NCBI RefSeq assembly: GCF_016820445.1
Contig: NZ_JADHDT010000002.1
Location: 62,001-126,000 of the forward strand
Length of the DNA stretch: 64,000 bases
Direction: 5' to 3'
From: Sphingomonas beigongshangi
GTDB taxonomy: Bacteria; Pseudomonadota; Alphaproteobacteria; Sphingomonadales; Sphingomonadaceae
Each line of letters starts with the position of its first letter. Within the stretch, counting starts at the first letter, position 1. Under the pieces are notes generated by a model. It was not told the origin of the DNA. It searched no databases and was given only the letters and a program-made list of their open reading frames with translations. This document shows, in pieces, positions 26,162-36,861 of the stretch. The position numbers and the translations under genes were made by a program.

Positions 26162-27138
26162 TGCTGAAGCCAGAGATCGAGGACGGTCAGGCAAGTCTCG
26201 CCGATCCGCAATTCCGTGCCGATGTCCTTGCCGGGCTGGAGCGGCGGCCGCGCGCGATCCCGGCGCGCTGGTTCTACGACCGCCGCGGTTCGGAGCTGTT
26301 CGAGGCGATCACCGACCTGCCCGAATATTATCCGACCCGCACGGAAACGCAGATCCTGCGCGACCATTGTCCGGACGTCGCCAGGATCGTCGGCGCGGGA
26401 CGCGCGGTCGTCGAGTTCGGATCGGGATCGTCGACCAAGACGCCGTTGCTGCTGCGCTGCGTGGAGCCGGCCGCCTATGTGCCGATCGACATCTCCGGCG
26501 ACTTCCTGCGCGACTCGGCGCGCGCGCTGTCGCAGGGCTTTCCCGACCTGACCGTCCTGCCGTTCGAGGCGGATTTCATGCGCCCGCTGACCTTGCCCGC
26601 CGCGGTGGCGGACATGCCGAAGCTGGGCTTCTTCCCGGGTTCGACGATCGGCAACATGATCCCGCTGATGGCGGTCGACCTGTTGCGCGCGATGCGCATG
26701 TCGCTGGGCCTGGGCGCGATGCTGCTGATCGGCATGGACCGGATCAAGGACGAGGCGACGCTGGTCAGCGCCTATGACGATGCCGCCGGCGTTACGGCGG
26801 CCTTCAACATGAACCTGCTCGACCGGATCAACCGCGAGCTTGCCGGGACGATCCCTCCGGGCGCGTTCCGCCACGTCGCGCGGTGGAACGACGATCGCGC
26901 CCGGATCGAGATGCATCTGGAGGCGACCCGCGACACGGCCTTCACCGTCGACGGTCGCGCCTTCGCGATCCAGGCGGGGGAGACGATCCACACCGAGAAC
27001 AGTCACAAATACGGGCCGCGCGATGCCCGCATCCTGCTGCGGAGCGGTGGCTGGACGCCGATCGGCGAATGGACCGATCCGGAGGGCAAGTTCGGCCTGT
27101 ACCTGGCCGAAGCGCAGGCTGAACGGCCGGCTCCGTGA
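26161..27138 (+). CDS. egtD: L-histidine N-alpha-methyltransferase EgtD
   Basis: A 325-residue SAM-dependent methyltransferase that trimethylates histidine to hercynine, the first step of ergothioneine synthesis. Its length matches characterised EgtD. Visible residues: WFYDRRGSELFEAITDLPEYYPTRTE (conserved Tyr39 and Tyr56 of the substrate pocket), the SAM loop VVEFGSGSSTKT (residues 83-94), FFPGSTIGNM and the C-terminal SHKYGPRDARILLRSGGW. No egtA or egtC is present, which suits the two-gene pathway known in many proteobacteria. Confidence 0.95.
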   Translation: MLKPEIEDGQASLADPQFRADVLAGLERRPRAIPARWFYDRRGSELFEAITDLPEYYPTRTETQILRDHCPDVARIVGAGRAVVEFGSGSSTKTPLLLRCVEPAAYVPIDISGDFLRDSARALSQGFPDLTVLPFEADFMRPLTLPAAVADMPKLGFFPGSTIGNMIPLMAVDLLRAMRMSLGLGAMLLIGMDRIKDEATLVSAYDDAAGVTAAFNMNLLDRINRELAGTIPPGAFRHVARWNDDRARIEMHLEATRDTAFTVDGRAFAIQAGETIHTENSHKYGPRDARILLRSGGWTPIGEWTDPEGKFGLYLAEAQAERPAP

Positions 27139-27168
27139 ACGGGTGCGCGTGACCGCCGAAAGGGCCGG

Positions 27169-28254
27169 TCACCGCCGCACGGACGCGCGCCACGTCGTGA
27201 TGAAATTGGGATTGCCGCGGCATTCGCCCATGTCGCTCTGTTCAATCAGGCGATACCGCCGGCCGTCCCAGGCGAAGCGCTGCGAGGATCCGCAATCGCC
27301 TATCCCGCGTCCCTTGGCGTAGCTGGTCAGCGCGTCGCCGTCGAAATCGCCGTTGACGACGCTGTGCACCGGCGTCTGCGGGTCGGCACCCGTCTCTTCG
27401 AAGCCGGACGGCGCGTCGACATCCGCGGGGGTGACCTTGCTGCCGTCGACGACGAACAGCGCCCCAATGACGTTGTAGGCGCCGGCAGAGCAGGGCAGCA
27501 CGGCGAGCAGGCGCTTGTCGGGCAGTTCCGCGACGGCAGGCGTACCGTCCATCCCCTCCATCAGCTCGCATCGGGCGATCCGGTTCATCGCCGCGACGAC
27601 CGTAGCGGGCAATGCCGCGCTGTGGGGCGACAAGCGTTGCGCGTCGACCGCCGGCAGCGCGGGGGGCGGCGGCACGCTGGTTGCGGGGGCGGTGCCGCGC
27701 GCCACCGTCGCGGTTGCGGTGCCCGCACGATGCTGCATCGCATCGATATAGCGCAATGCGGCGGACGCGCCCTTCAGCGACACGGTGCCGCCCGGGACCT
27801 GCAGGACCTGTCCGTTCGCCATGGCGCTCGCGAGCCTGTCCGCATCGCTTCCCACGTCGCGGCCGTCCACCGTGAACCGCGTCGGGGGGATGCGCCCCTT
27901 CGCGTCGGTCGCCCCCTCGCCGAGGTCGGCGTGGAAGCGACCCGCCGGCCCCGGATCGCGCGTCAGGTTGAGCGTGACGCCCTCGCCCACGCCATCTTCT
28001 GGGAGCAGTGACGCCATGGTGCAGGACAGCCCGTTGTCGCACCCGACGCTCCAGTCGCCGAACGTCTTGAGCGTGCCCGGGCTGGGTGCGGCGTTGCGGT
28101 CGACCGGCACCGGCGCAGCCGCCGCCGCGACACGGCCGGGCGTCGCGACCGCCGTCGGCATGGTGGCGGGCGCCGAGTCACGGTCGCCGGGTCGCTGGCC
28201 CGAGCAGGCGACGAGCAGCAGCGCGGGCGCGGCGAGCAATGCGGTACGGGTCAT
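27169..28254 (-). CDS. DUF1176 family exported lipoprotein
   Basis: A 361-residue probable lipoprotein (signal peptide ending ALLLVACSG). After an Ala/Pro/Thr-rich linker comes KTFGDWSVGCDNGLSCTMASL and the DUF1176 body (RLSPHSAALPATVV, AVLPCSAGAYNVIGALFVVD, NGDFDGDALTSYAKGRGIGDCGSSQRFAWDGRRYRL). The family is periplasmic and of unknown function; paired cysteines suggest disulfides. Its start overlaps the end of the CPBP protease gene by 4 bases (ATGA), so the two are co-translated. Confidence 0.87.
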   Translation of the reverse strand: MTRTALLAAPALLLVACSGQRPGDRDSAPATMPTAVATPGRVAAAAAPVPVDRNAAPSPGTLKTFGDWSVGCDNGLSCTMASLLPEDGVGEGVTLNLTRDPGPAGRFHADLGEGATDAKGRIPPTRFTVDGRDVGSDADRLASAMANGQVLQVPGGTVSLKGASAALRYIDAMQHRAGTATATVARGTAPATSVPPPPALPAVDAQRLSPHSAALPATVVAAMNRIARCELMEGMDGTPAVAELPDKRLLAVLPCSAGAYNVIGALFVVDGSKVTPADVDAPSGFEETGADPQTPVHSVVNGDFDGDALTSYAKGRGIGDCGSSQRFAWDGRRYRLIEQSDMGECRGNPNFITTWRASVRR

Positions 28255-29129
28255 GATCGATGGCCTCCTGTCCCTCGGGGATGCGCGTCCCGCGATCGTC
28301 GCAACGCGACTGCCATGACCAGCAGGAAGACGCAGAAGCCGACGAGCATCGCGGGCAGCGACGCCTCCGGTCCGAAAGCGCCGCCGCTCAGCCAGTCCGG
28401 ACTGCCCGCGACAGGGGCACTGACGAAGAGGCTGCCCGTGTCCGCGACCCCCGACACACGCGCGCCGAAGATCGACCCCTGCGCGATATTCCATGCGGCA
28501 TGGACGCCGACCGCCATCCATATCCGGCCGGTAAGCAGATAGAAAGCGGCGAGCATCAGCCCCGCCTCCACCGCGATGGCGATGGCGGCGACGAGGCTGG
28601 CATTGGGATTGCCGAGATGCATGAGGCCGAAGAGCAGTGCCGAAGCCGCGAGCGCGGCCCAGAGGCCGACCGCGCGCATCAGCAACCGGAAGACGATCAG
28701 CCGCAGCAGCAATTCCTCGGCAAAGCCGACGCGCAGCATGGATGCAAGGTCGTTCGCCCAATCGCTCCACTGGCCGGAGGCGAGCGTATAGACGCCCGCG
28801 ACCCGCAGGATCGTGAAGACGAGTGCGAACATGCCGGTGCCGACGGCAAGGCCGATCGCCAGTTCGGGCAGCGCGGCGCGGGGCGCGAGCTCGTCGGGGT
28901 CGCGCCGTTCGCCCCAGCGGACCGCGGCGGCATAGGCCAGATAGGCGACGAGTGTCATCACCGGCCGGATCACGTCGCGGCCGAGGCCGGACAGCCGCAG
29001 CCAGTTGGGATAGAGAAGGAACGATGCGGCGACGAACAGCAGTACCATCCATCCCAGCGCCCGTGCCCAGCGCCATCGTCCGGGCGCCAGCACCCCCGCG
29101 TCGCCCAGCGAGATCATCGTCGCCCTCAT
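28251..29129 (-). CDS. CPBP family intramembrane glutamic endopeptidase
   Basis: A 292-residue membrane protein of the CPBP/Abi family (Rce1-like). After an amphipathic N-terminus there are about eight transmembrane segments. Family motif 1 is [13 protein letters not shown] (the EExxxR catalytic pair, about residue 135), motif 2 is [10 protein letters not shown] (His at about 168) and motif 3 is VGVHAAWN (His at about 207). It probably cleaves or processes a membrane substrate; some relatives confer bacteriocin immunity. It is co-transcribed with the DUF1176 gene and divergent from the dehydrogenase gene. Confidence 0.87.
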   Translation of the reverse strand: MRATMISLGDAGVLAPGRWRWARALGWMVLLFVAASFLLYPNWLRLSGLGRDVIRPVMTLVAYLAYAAAVRWGERRDPDELAPRAALPELAIGLAVGTGMFALVFTILRVAGVYTLASGQWSDWANDLASMLRVGFAEELLLRLIVFRLLMRAVGLWAALAASALLFGLMHLGNPNASLVAAIAIAVEAGLMLAAFYLLTGRIWMAVGVHAAWNIAQGSIFGARVSGVADTGSLFVSAPVAGSPDWLSGGAFGPEASLPAMLVGFCVFLLVMAVALRRSRDAHPRGTGGHRS

Positions 29130-29211
29130 GCCGCTCCCCCTTGCGCGGCGGAGCCTAACCTGGTGGCGGCGGACGCGAAAGCCGCTAGAGGAACGCGAAA
29201 GGAGAGCAGGC

Positions 29212-30081
<870 letters not shown>

Positions 30082-30092
30082 GGAGACGGGAC

Positions 30093-30239
30093 ATGAGCCT
30101 CGACGACACGATCGTCGACACGCCGGAAGGGCCGATGACCTTCCGCGAATGGAAAAAGAAGAACCCGGTCCAGCTGCCGTCGCGGCGGACCAAGGGCAAG
30201 GACCTGCCCAACAAGGTCAAGACGCGCACGGGGGAGTGA
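30093..30239 (+). CDS. Conserved-looking 48-residue basic protein
   Basis: A small gene with AGGAGACGGG upstream of its ATG, encoding MSLDDTIVDTPEGPMTFREW then a Lys/Arg-rich tail (KKKNPVQLPSRRTKGKDLPNK). It starts 11 bases after the hydroxybutyryl-CoA dehydrogenase stop, clearly in the same operon. There is no signal or membrane segment. The codon bias is as in the neighbours. I recall similar short proteins next to this dehydrogenase in sphingomonads; the function is unknown. Confidence 0.7.
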   Translation: MSLDDTIVDTPEGPMTFREWKKKNPVQLPSRRTKGKDLPNKVKTRTGE

Positions 30240-30257
30240 GGGGCGAAAGCCCCCCTC
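30236..30257. terminator. Possible terminator hairpin between convergent genes
   Basis: GAGGGGC-GAAA-GCCCC..CTC forms a short GC stem with a GNRA loop right after the 48-residue gene and before the convergent permease stop. There is no T-run on either side. Confidence 0.3.
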
Positions 30258-30269
30258 CCTTCGGACGGT

Positions 30270-31610
30270 TCAGCCGCGCCCGCGCAGCCAGAGCGCGTAG
30301 ATGCCCGACAGCAGGGCCACGAAGGGCAGGCCATAGAGCAAAGTCGCACCGAACGCCGCCGTCAACGGCGTGATCGCCAGCGCCGCGACGATTCCCGCCA
30401 GGCCGGCGAGGCTCGTCCAGGGGTAGCCCCACATGCGGAACGCCGCCGGCGCCCCGACGCGCGCGCGGAAGGCGAGATGCGTCGCGAAGATCATGCCCCA
30501 GGTGAACAGCGCGCCGAACACGGAGACCGCGATCATCACGCTGAGCGCCGCCCCCGGCATCGCCGCATAGACGACGGCCGCGACGGCGATGCCGCTGCCC
30601 GAGGCGAGCAGCGCGCGCGCCGGCACGCCCCGCGCGTCGACCGCGGCGAACCCGCGCGGTGCGAGGCCGCTTTCGGCAAGGCTGAACAGCATCCGGCTCG
30701 CGGTATAGATCTGGCTGTTCATCGCCGACAGCGCGGCGATCAGCACCACCGCATTGATCGCCCCCGCGGCATAGGGCACGCCCGTCGCCGCCATCACCGT
30801 GACGAAGGGGCTAGTCGCGGTGCCGGCTTCGGTCCACGGCACGATCGCGAGCATCACCGCCAGGCTGCCGAGGTAGAAGAGCGCGAGTCGCAGCATCGTC
30901 GCCCGGAAGGCGCGGACGATCGCGCGCTCGGGCTCGGCCGCCTCGCCGGCGGCGACCGCGATCATCTCGATGCTGATGTAACTGAACAGCGCGACGATCA
31001 CCGCCTGCGCCATCCCCCACCAGCCGTTGGGCAGGAGTCCGCCGCGCGCGGTATAATGGGCGACCGCGGCGCCGCTGCCCGCGCGCGCGATCACCAGCAG
31101 GCCACCCGCGACGAAGCCGAGGATCGCGACGACCTTGATCGCGGAGAAGACGTATTCGACCGCGCCGAACGCGCGCACGCTGGCGAAGTTTACGGCGAGC
31201 AGGGCGGCGGAAAAGCCGAGGATCCAGACCAGCCCCGGCACGTCCGGCGCCCAGTAACGCATGTAGATGGCGACGGCGGTCACCTCCGTGCCCACCGCGA
31301 GCACATTGGCGGCGAGATAGGCATAGCGGACGAGGAAGCCGGCGTAGGCGCCGAGATGGCGTTCCGCGAGCAGGCCGAAGGCGCCGGTGGCCGGATCGGC
31401 CACCGTCATTTCGGCAAGGCACCCCATCAGCGCGAGCGTGATCGCGCCGCCGATCGCATAGCTCAACAGGACCGCCGGTCCCGCGAGCTGGATGGCGAAC
31501 CCGCTGCCCAGGAACAAGCCGGTGCCGACCGCGCCGCCGATCGCGATCATCGCGAGCTGTCCCGCGCCGAGGGCACGGCGCAGCCCCGCCTCCGTCCGTC
31601 CCGCAGACAT
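30270..31610 (-). CDS. Amino acid permease, APC superfamily (AAT type)
   Basis: A 446-residue permease with 12 hydrophobic segments and the APC amino-acid-transporter signature at TM1 (AMIAIGGAVGTGLFLGSGFAIQLAGPAVLLSYAIGG). TM6-like LFSYISIEMIAVAAGEAAEPERAI and the downstream NSQIYTASRMLFSLAESG match the AAT group (GabP/AroP/ProY-like) that imports amino acids by proton symport. It lies 16 bases after the nucleoside transporter stop, probably in the same transcript. The substrate cannot be told. Confidence 0.9.
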   Translation of the reverse strand: MSAGRTEAGLRRALGAGQLAMIAIGGAVGTGLFLGSGFAIQLAGPAVLLSYAIGGAITLALMGCLAEMTVADPATGAFGLLAERHLGAYAGFLVRYAYLAANVLAVGTEVTAVAIYMRYWAPDVPGLVWILGFSAALLAVNFASVRAFGAVEYVFSAIKVVAILGFVAGGLLVIARAGSGAAVAHYTARGGLLPNGWWGMAQAVIVALFSYISIEMIAVAAGEAAEPERAIVRAFRATMLRLALFYLGSLAVMLAIVPWTEAGTATSPFVTVMAATGVPYAAGAINAVVLIAALSAMNSQIYTASRMLFSLAESGLAPRGFAAVDARGVPARALLASGSGIAVAAVVYAAMPGAALSVMIAVSVFGALFTWGMIFATHLAFRARVGAPAAFRMWGYPWTSLAGLAGIVAALAITPLTAAFGATLLYGLPFVALLSGIYALWLRGRG

Positions 31611-31626
31611 CGGCCCGGTCAGCGGA

Positions 31627-32961
31627 TCAGCCGATCAGCAGGCCGGCGAGCGCCGCCGACATCAGATTGGCGAGACTGCCGGCGAGCAGGGCGCGAATGC
31701 CCAGCCGCGCGATAGTCGGCCGCTGGTTCGGCGCGAGGCTGCCCGTCACCGCCATCTGGATCGCGATCGACGAGAAATTGGCGAAACCGCACAATGCGAA
31801 GGTGACCACCGCGATCGTATGCGGGCTGAGCTGCGCAGCCTGCTTGCCGAGGTCGATATAGGCCACGAACTCGTTGAGCACGATCTTCTCGCCGAACAGG
31901 CCACCGGCGATCCCCGCCTCGTTCCACGGCACGTTGAGCAGGAACATCACCGGCTGGAAGACATAGCCGAGCAGCCCCTGGAAGCTCAGCTCGGGATGGC
32001 CGAACAGGCTGCCGATGCCACCGAGCAGGCCGTTGGCCAGCGCGACCAGCGCGACGAACGCCAGCACCATCGCGCCGACCGCGACGGCGAGCCGCACGCC
32101 CGTCTGCGCGCCCTGCGCGGCCGCCATGATCAGGTTCGCCGGCTTCTCTTCATCATGGGTGGCCTCGGGCAAAGGCTCGCCGGGCGTGCCCTCCGGCAGC
32201 AGGGCGGCGGGGCCCTTGCCGCTCACCCGGCTTTCCGCGAGCGCGATCTGGCGGTCCTCGTCGGGCAGGTCGCCCAGCGGCAGTTCGCCCTCGGGGGGAA
32301 CGCTGCGGTCGGGCATGATGATCTTCGCCATCAGGATGCCGCCCGGTGCCGCCATGAAGCTCGCCGCGAGCAGATAGTCGATGCTGATCCCCATCGACGC
32401 ATAGGCCGCCAGGATCGTGCCGGCGACGCCGGCCATGCCGCTGGTCATCACCGTGAACACCTGCGGCGGCGTCAGGCCGGCGAGATAGGGGCGGATGACG
32501 AGCGGGCTCTCGCTCTGCCCCACGAAGATGTTGGCCGCGGCGCACAGGCTCTCGACCTTGCTGGTGCCGACCACCTTCTCGATCGCGCCGCCGATCCAGC
32601 GCACGATCAGCTGCATGATGCCCAGATAATAGAGGATCGAGACGAGGCTGGCGAAGAAGATGATCACCGGCAGCGCGGCGATGGCGAAGGAATGTCCGCC
32701 GACGGTCGGGCTGGCGAGATTGCCGAACAGGAATTCGGTGCCCTTCTGCGAATAGCCGAGCAACGCGGCGACGCCCGCCGATGCACCCGCCAGCGCGGCG
32801 CGGCCGGGAGTCCAGTACAGCACCATCACCGCGATCAGCGCCTGCAAGGCAAAGGCCGCTCCGACGACGCGCAGCCGGATCGCGCGGCGATCGGTCGACA
32901 GCGCGAAGGCGATGCCGAGGATGACGAGGATGCCGGCAACGCCGATCAGGATACGATTCAT
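31627..32961 (-). CDS. Concentrative nucleoside transporter (NupC/CNT)
   Basis: A 444-residue CNT family nucleoside:cation symporter. Recognisable blocks: TEFLFGNL, FAIAALPVIIFFASLVSILYYLGIMQ, KVESLCAAANIFVGQSESPLVIRPYLAGLTPPQVFTVMTSGMAGVAGT (the QSExP and nucleoside-binding motifs) and the C-terminal NEFVAYIDL..ALCGFANFSSIAIQM. A hydrophilic loop of about 60 residues near 225-285 is longer than in E. coli NupC. It is the first gene of a two-gene operon with the amino acid permease. Confidence 0.93.
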   Translation of the reverse strand: MNRILIGVAGILVILGIAFALSTDRRAIRLRVVGAAFALQALIAVMVLYWTPGRAALAGASAGVAALLGYSQKGTEFLFGNLASPTVGGHSFAIAALPVIIFFASLVSILYYLGIMQLIVRWIGGAIEKVVGTSKVESLCAAANIFVGQSESPLVIRPYLAGLTPPQVFTVMTSGMAGVAGTILAAYASMGISIDYLLAASFMAAPGGILMAKIIMPDRSVPPEGELPLGDLPDEDRQIALAESRVSGKGPAALLPEGTPGEPLPEATHDEEKPANLIMAAAQGAQTGVRLAVAVGAMVLAFVALVALANGLLGGIGSLFGHPELSFQGLLGYVFQPVMFLLNVPWNEAGIAGGLFGEKIVLNEFVAYIDLGKQAAQLSPHTIAVVTFALCGFANFSSIAIQMAVTGSLAPNQRPTIARLGIRALLAGSLANLMSAALAGLLIG

Positions 32962-33191
32962 GGATGCGTCCGGGTGTGGAAAAGGGGGACGCGGCCCCCC
33001 GGCAGCGTCGATCCACCATACACGCGCTTTTTCCGGGGGCTAGGGGGAAGTGCATATGCCGATCCCCGATGCGGGGGCGGGGACATAGCCCGGATACCCT
33101 GTCTGTGCCGGCGCGGCCGCCCCCCTCTCCCGGCGGGTCGATGGCAGCGGAAGTCTTTGCCCGTCCCGCGAAACCGGCTAGCGTCGAGCCG

Positions 33192-33869
33192 ATGGACACC
33201 CCCACGCGCGGCATTGCCCCCTCGCTTTTCGCCTATTCGATCTTCTACGGGGGGATGGTGTGCATCGCCGGCGTGCTCGGCAACAAACAGGTGGCGCCCT
33301 GGCCAATCTCGGAGATCGGCCGCCTGTTCCTGGGAGGACCGCTCGCGGTCGAGGCCGGCATCTTCGCCTTCCTGCTACTCGTCGTCACGTCGAGCGCCGT
33401 CGCCGAGCTGCACGGCAGCCATGTCGCCAACCGCCTGGTCCGCGTCGGCTTCGTGCCGTTGCTCGTCTCGCTGCTGCTGTCGTGGATCGTGTGGATGCTG
33501 CCGCCGTCGCCGGCGATGCTGCCCGCCAACCGCGACGCGATCCAGCTGATCCTGGGATCCACCTGGCGCATCTGGCTCGGCGGCATCGTCGCTTATGGCG
33601 TGTCGCAGACGCTCAACGTCACGATCTTCGCCGCGCTGAAGGGGTCGGAAGGCAGTCGGCTGCTCTGGCTGCGTGCCGCGATCGCCAGCATGCTCAGCCA
33701 GGTCGTCGACACGTTGCTGTTCGTGACGATCGCCTTCTACGGCGAATTCCCGATCGGGCCGCTGATCATCGGCCAGATGATCGCCAAGGTGACGCTGTCG
33801 GCGATCCTGGTGCCGCCGCTGATCTATCTGTTCGTCGGCATCGGCAAGCGCCTCGACGCACGCGGATGA
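33192..33869 (+). CDS. Queuosine precursor transporter (YhhQ/VUT family)
   Basis: A 225-residue membrane protein of the ECF-independent VUT_1 (YhhQ) family that imports queuosine precursors (preQ0/preQ1). It shows [55 protein letters not shown] and [24 protein letters not shown] (the SQ..DT motif typical of the family). An earlier in-frame ATG at 33141 would add 17 residues. Together with gluQ at 23.1 kb it indicates queuosine use in this organism. Confidence 0.88.
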   Translation: MDTPTRGIAPSLFAYSIFYGGMVCIAGVLGNKQVAPWPISEIGRLFLGGPLAVEAGIFAFLLLVVTSSAVAELHGSHVANRLVRVGFVPLLVSLLLSWIVWMLPPSPAMLPANRDAIQLILGSTWRIWLGGIVAYGVSQTLNVTIFAALKGSEGSRLLWLRAAIASMLSQVVDTLLFVTIAFYGEFPIGPLIIGQMIAKVTLSAILVPPLIYLFVGIGKRLDARG

Positions 33870-33942
33870 CCCTTGCGGGGTCGCCGGAGCGAGGAGGACA
33901 AGCCTCTGTTCCCGCCCCCCGTGGCCCGCTAAAGCGCCGGAT

Positions 33943-34842
33943 ATGACCGACTCCCCCTCCCGCGCGGCGCTGCTCGCCAAGGCCGAGACGCTGACCGAGG
34001 CCTTGCCCTATCTGCAGCGCTACGCCGGCAAGACGTTCGTCGTGAAATACGGCGGCCATGCGATGGGCGACCCCGAACTCGCGCGCGATTTCGCGGAGGA
34101 CGTCGTGCTGCTCAAGGCGGTGGGCATCAATCCGGTCGTCGTCCACGGCGGCGGTCCCCAGATCGGCGCGATGCTGAAGCGGCTGGGCGTCGAATCCCGC
34201 TTCGTCGACGGCCTGCGCGTCACCGATCGCGAGACCGCGGACATCGCCGAGATGGTGCTCGCCGGATCGATCAACAAGGAAATCGTCGCCTGGATCGGCA
34301 AGGCCGGTGGCCGGGCGGTCGGCATCTCCGGCAAGGATGCCGGCTTCGTCACCGCCGCCAAGGTCGGCCGCGATGCGCCAGATCCGCTACAGGGGATCGA
34401 GCGGCACGTCGATCTCGGCTTCGTCGGAGAGCCGGTGGCGGTCGACCGCACCATCATCGATCAATTGTCGGCGAGCGGGATCATCCCCGTCGTTGCGCCG
34501 ATCGCGATGGGCGCGGACGGCGAAACCTACAACATCAACGCCGACACGATGGCCGGCGCCATCGCCGGTGCGCTCGGCGCCGCGCGCTTCTTCCTGCTCA
34601 CCGACGTCGCCGGCGTGCTCGACAAGGCCGGCACGCTGCTGACCGACCTCGACGCCGACCGGATCGCCGGGCTGAAGGCCGACGGCACGATCTCCGGCGG
34701 CATGATCCCCAAGGTCGAGACCTGCGTCGCGGCGGTCGAGGCGGGCGTCGATGCCGCCGTGATCCTCGATGGCCGCGTGCCGCATGCGATGCTGCTCGAG
34801 ATCTTCACGAGCGCGGGCGCGGGGACGTTGGTCCACGCCTGA
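33943..34842 (+). CDS. argB: Acetylglutamate kinase
   Basis: A 299-residue amino-acid kinase, second enzyme of arginine synthesis (ATP plus N-acetylglutamate to the 5-phosphate). Motifs: [10 protein letters not shown], the glycine-rich [55 protein letters not shown] and [19 protein letters not shown]. The N-terminal helix ([21 protein letters not shown]) marks the hexameric, arginine-inhibited type, so feedback control by arginine is likely. Confidence 0.97.
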   Translation: MTDSPSRAALLAKAETLTEALPYLQRYAGKTFVVKYGGHAMGDPELARDFAEDVVLLKAVGINPVVVHGGGPQIGAMLKRLGVESRFVDGLRVTDRETADIAEMVLAGSINKEIVAWIGKAGGRAVGISGKDAGFVTAAKVGRDAPDPLQGIERHVDLGFVGEPVAVDRTIIDQLSASGIIPVVAPIAMGADGETYNINADTMAGAIAGALGAARFFLLTDVAGVLDKAGTLLTDLDADRIAGLKADGTISGGMIPKVETCVAAVEAGVDAAVILDGRVPHAMLLEIFTSAGAGTLVHA

Positions 34843-34870
34843 ACGCGCCGGCGGCTCCGTCCGTCCGTCG

Positions 34871-34889
34871 CGGGATCGACTTGATCCCG
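34871..34889. terminator. Possible terminator hairpin after argB
   Basis: CGGGATC-gactt-GATCCCG, a perfect 7-bp stem 28 bases after the argB stop. It has no U-tract, so termination is uncertain. A second small inverted repeat (GTTGC..GCAAC) follows before the ABC transporter start. Confidence 0.3.
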
Positions 34890-34937
34890 GATTGGCCCCA
34901 CCTATGTTGCAGTGCAGCAACAGCAAGGTGGCAAACG

Positions 34938-36779
34938 ATGCCCTTCCTGGCCAGTCCGGGCCGCTTCCTGTGGCATTATGTCGCGGCGCGCCCGTGGATG
35001 TTCCTCGGCCTCGCTGTCCTCGTGGCGGCGGCGTCGACCGGATCGGTCGGCGTTCAATATGCGATGAAGATGCTCGTCGACGCGATGACGACGGGCGGCG
35101 AGGCGCGTACCCATGTCTATCAGGCGCTCGCCGCCTTCGTCGGGCTGGTCGTGCTGGAAAGCGCGTTGCAGCGCGCGGCCGCGCTAACTCTGGGCCATGC
35201 GACGGTCGTGTCGGGCGTCGGGATCCGGCTCGACATGGTCGATTACCTGACGGGCCATCAGCTGCAATTCTTCCAGAGCCAGCGCGCGGGATCGCTCGGG
35301 CACCGCATCTCCGGCCTCGCCGGCATCTTCGGCGCGCTCATCCACCGCCTGCTGCAAGAGGTGACGCCGCCGTTGATCGCCTTCGCGGGCGCGATCCTGA
35401 TCTTCGTGTCGATCGATCCGCGCATGGCGGCGGTGCTGGGCGCGATCTTCCTGATCGTCACCGGCGCGCTCGTGCTGCTCGGGCTCAAGGGCCATATCCA
35501 TCATCGCGAGTTCGCCGAGCGTGCGGGCGTGGTCGGCGGCGAGCTGGTCGACCTGATCGGCAACATCTGGGTGGTGAAGGCCTTTGCGGCGCGCGACCGC
35601 GAGCTCGACCGGCTGCGCGACTTCCTGCACGAGGAAGCGGCGGCGCAGCGACGTGGCTGGTTCTTCGTCGAGCAGATGCGCGGCCTGCACGATGCCGCGC
35701 TGGCGATCCTGGTCGGCGGCACCTTGATCTGGGCGATCGGCCGCTGGTCGGCGGGGGCCATTTCCACCGGTGACGTCGTCGTGATCAGCACGATGACCTT
35801 TCGCATCCTGCACGGGTCGCGCGATCTCGCCATGGCGCTGATCGATACCAGCCAGCAGTTCAGCTACCTGCGCGAGACGCTCGACATCATCGGCGTGCCG
35901 CAGGCGCTGGCCGACGCGCCCGATGCGGTCCGGCTGCGCGCCGGCGAGGGCAGCGTGCGGCTCGACCACGTCACCTTCGGCTACGATCCCCGCCGCCCGG
36001 TGGTGCACGATCTGTCGCTGGAGGTACCCGCCGGGCAGACGGTCGGCATCGTCGGCCCGTCGGGCGCCGGCAAGTCGTCGATCCTTCAGCTCGTCCAGCG
36101 CTTCTACGATCCGCAGGCGGGCGCGGTGTCGGTCGACGGCCAGCGGATCGACCGCGTCACGCTGGACAGTCTCAGCGACGCGCTCGCGGTGGTGCCGCAG
36201 GAGGTGCTGCTCTTCCACCGTACCGTCATGGAGAATATCCGCTTCGCGCGGCCGGACGCGAGCGACGAAGAGGTGTACCGCGCCGCCGAGGCCGCCGGGT
36301 GCGACGATTTCATCCGCCACCTCCCGCACGGCTACGACAGCATCGTCGGCGAGCGCGGCACCAGCCTGTCGGGCGGGCAGCGCCAGCGGATCGGCATCGC
36401 GCGCGCCTTCCTGAAGGACGCGCGAATCGTGCTCCTCGACGAAGCGACGAGCGCACTCGACACCGAATCGGAACTGGAGGTGCAACGCGGGCTTGACGCG
36501 CTGATGGCCGGGAGGACCGTGCTCGCGGTCGCGCACCGGCTATCGACGATCGCCGGCTTTGACCGTGTCATCGTCGTCGAGGCAGGCCGGATCGTCGAGG
36601 ACGGGCCGCCGCAGGCGCTGCTCGCGCGGCCCGACGGCGCGTTCCGCGCCCTCTGGGCGCGACAGGCAGAGGGGCTGGAGCAATCCGCGGCCCGGGGCCG
36701 GCTGCGCCTCGTCTCCGATACGGGCACGTTGATCGGCGACCGCCTCCAGGCCGCGTGGCGGCGGGCACGCGCGCGATGA
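34938..36779 (+). CDS. ABC exporter, fused permease-ATPase (MsbA/lipid A-like)
   Basis: A 613-residue half-transporter. Six transmembrane segments (about residues 20-300) precede the ATPase domain, which has Walker A GPSGAGKSS near residue 375, Q-loop VVPQEVLLFH, signature SLSGGQRQR near 476, Walker B RIVLLDEAT near 496 and the H-loop VAHRLSTI. It functions as a homodimer or with a partner to export lipid, peptide or drug; I cannot tell which. The chosen ATG follows AAGGTGG; an upstream in-frame ATG has no site. Confidence 0.9.
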   Translation: MPFLASPGRFLWHYVAARPWMFLGLAVLVAAASTGSVGVQYAMKMLVDAMTTGGEARTHVYQALAAFVGLVVLESALQRAAALTLGHATVVSGVGIRLDMVDYLTGHQLQFFQSQRAGSLGHRISGLAGIFGALIHRLLQEVTPPLIAFAGAILIFVSIDPRMAAVLGAIFLIVTGALVLLGLKGHIHHREFAERAGVVGGELVDLIGNIWVVKAFAARDRELDRLRDFLHEEAAAQRRGWFFVEQMRGLHDAALAILVGGTLIWAIGRWSAGAISTGDVVVISTMTFRILHGSRDLAMALIDTSQQFSYLRETLDIIGVPQALADAPDAVRLRAGEGSVRLDHVTFGYDPRRPVVHDLSLEVPAGQTVGIVGPSGAGKSSILQLVQRFYDPQAGAVSVDGQRIDRVTLDSLSDALAVVPQEVLLFHRTVMENIRFARPDASDEEVYRAAEAAGCDDFIRHLPHGYDSIVGERGTSLSGGQRQRIGIARAFLKDARIVLLDEATSALDTESELEVQRGLDALMAGRTVLAVAHRLSTIAGFDRVIVVEAGRIVEDGPPQALLARPDGAFRALWARQAEGLEQSAARGRLRLVSDTGTLIGDRLQAAWRRARAR

Positions 36780-36861
36780 CCGCCCTCCGCGGAACCGCCC
36801 CTGTTCCCCGTGCGTCCGGCACGCTACATCGTAACGCTACCGTTTCCACGAAAGGCCCCGC

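Noticed and set aside
32964..33191. Separate small gene upstream of the queuosine transporter
   Set aside because: The frame is open and joins the transporter, but it has no ribosome site and the sequence is Pro/Arg-rich without resemblance to a protein.
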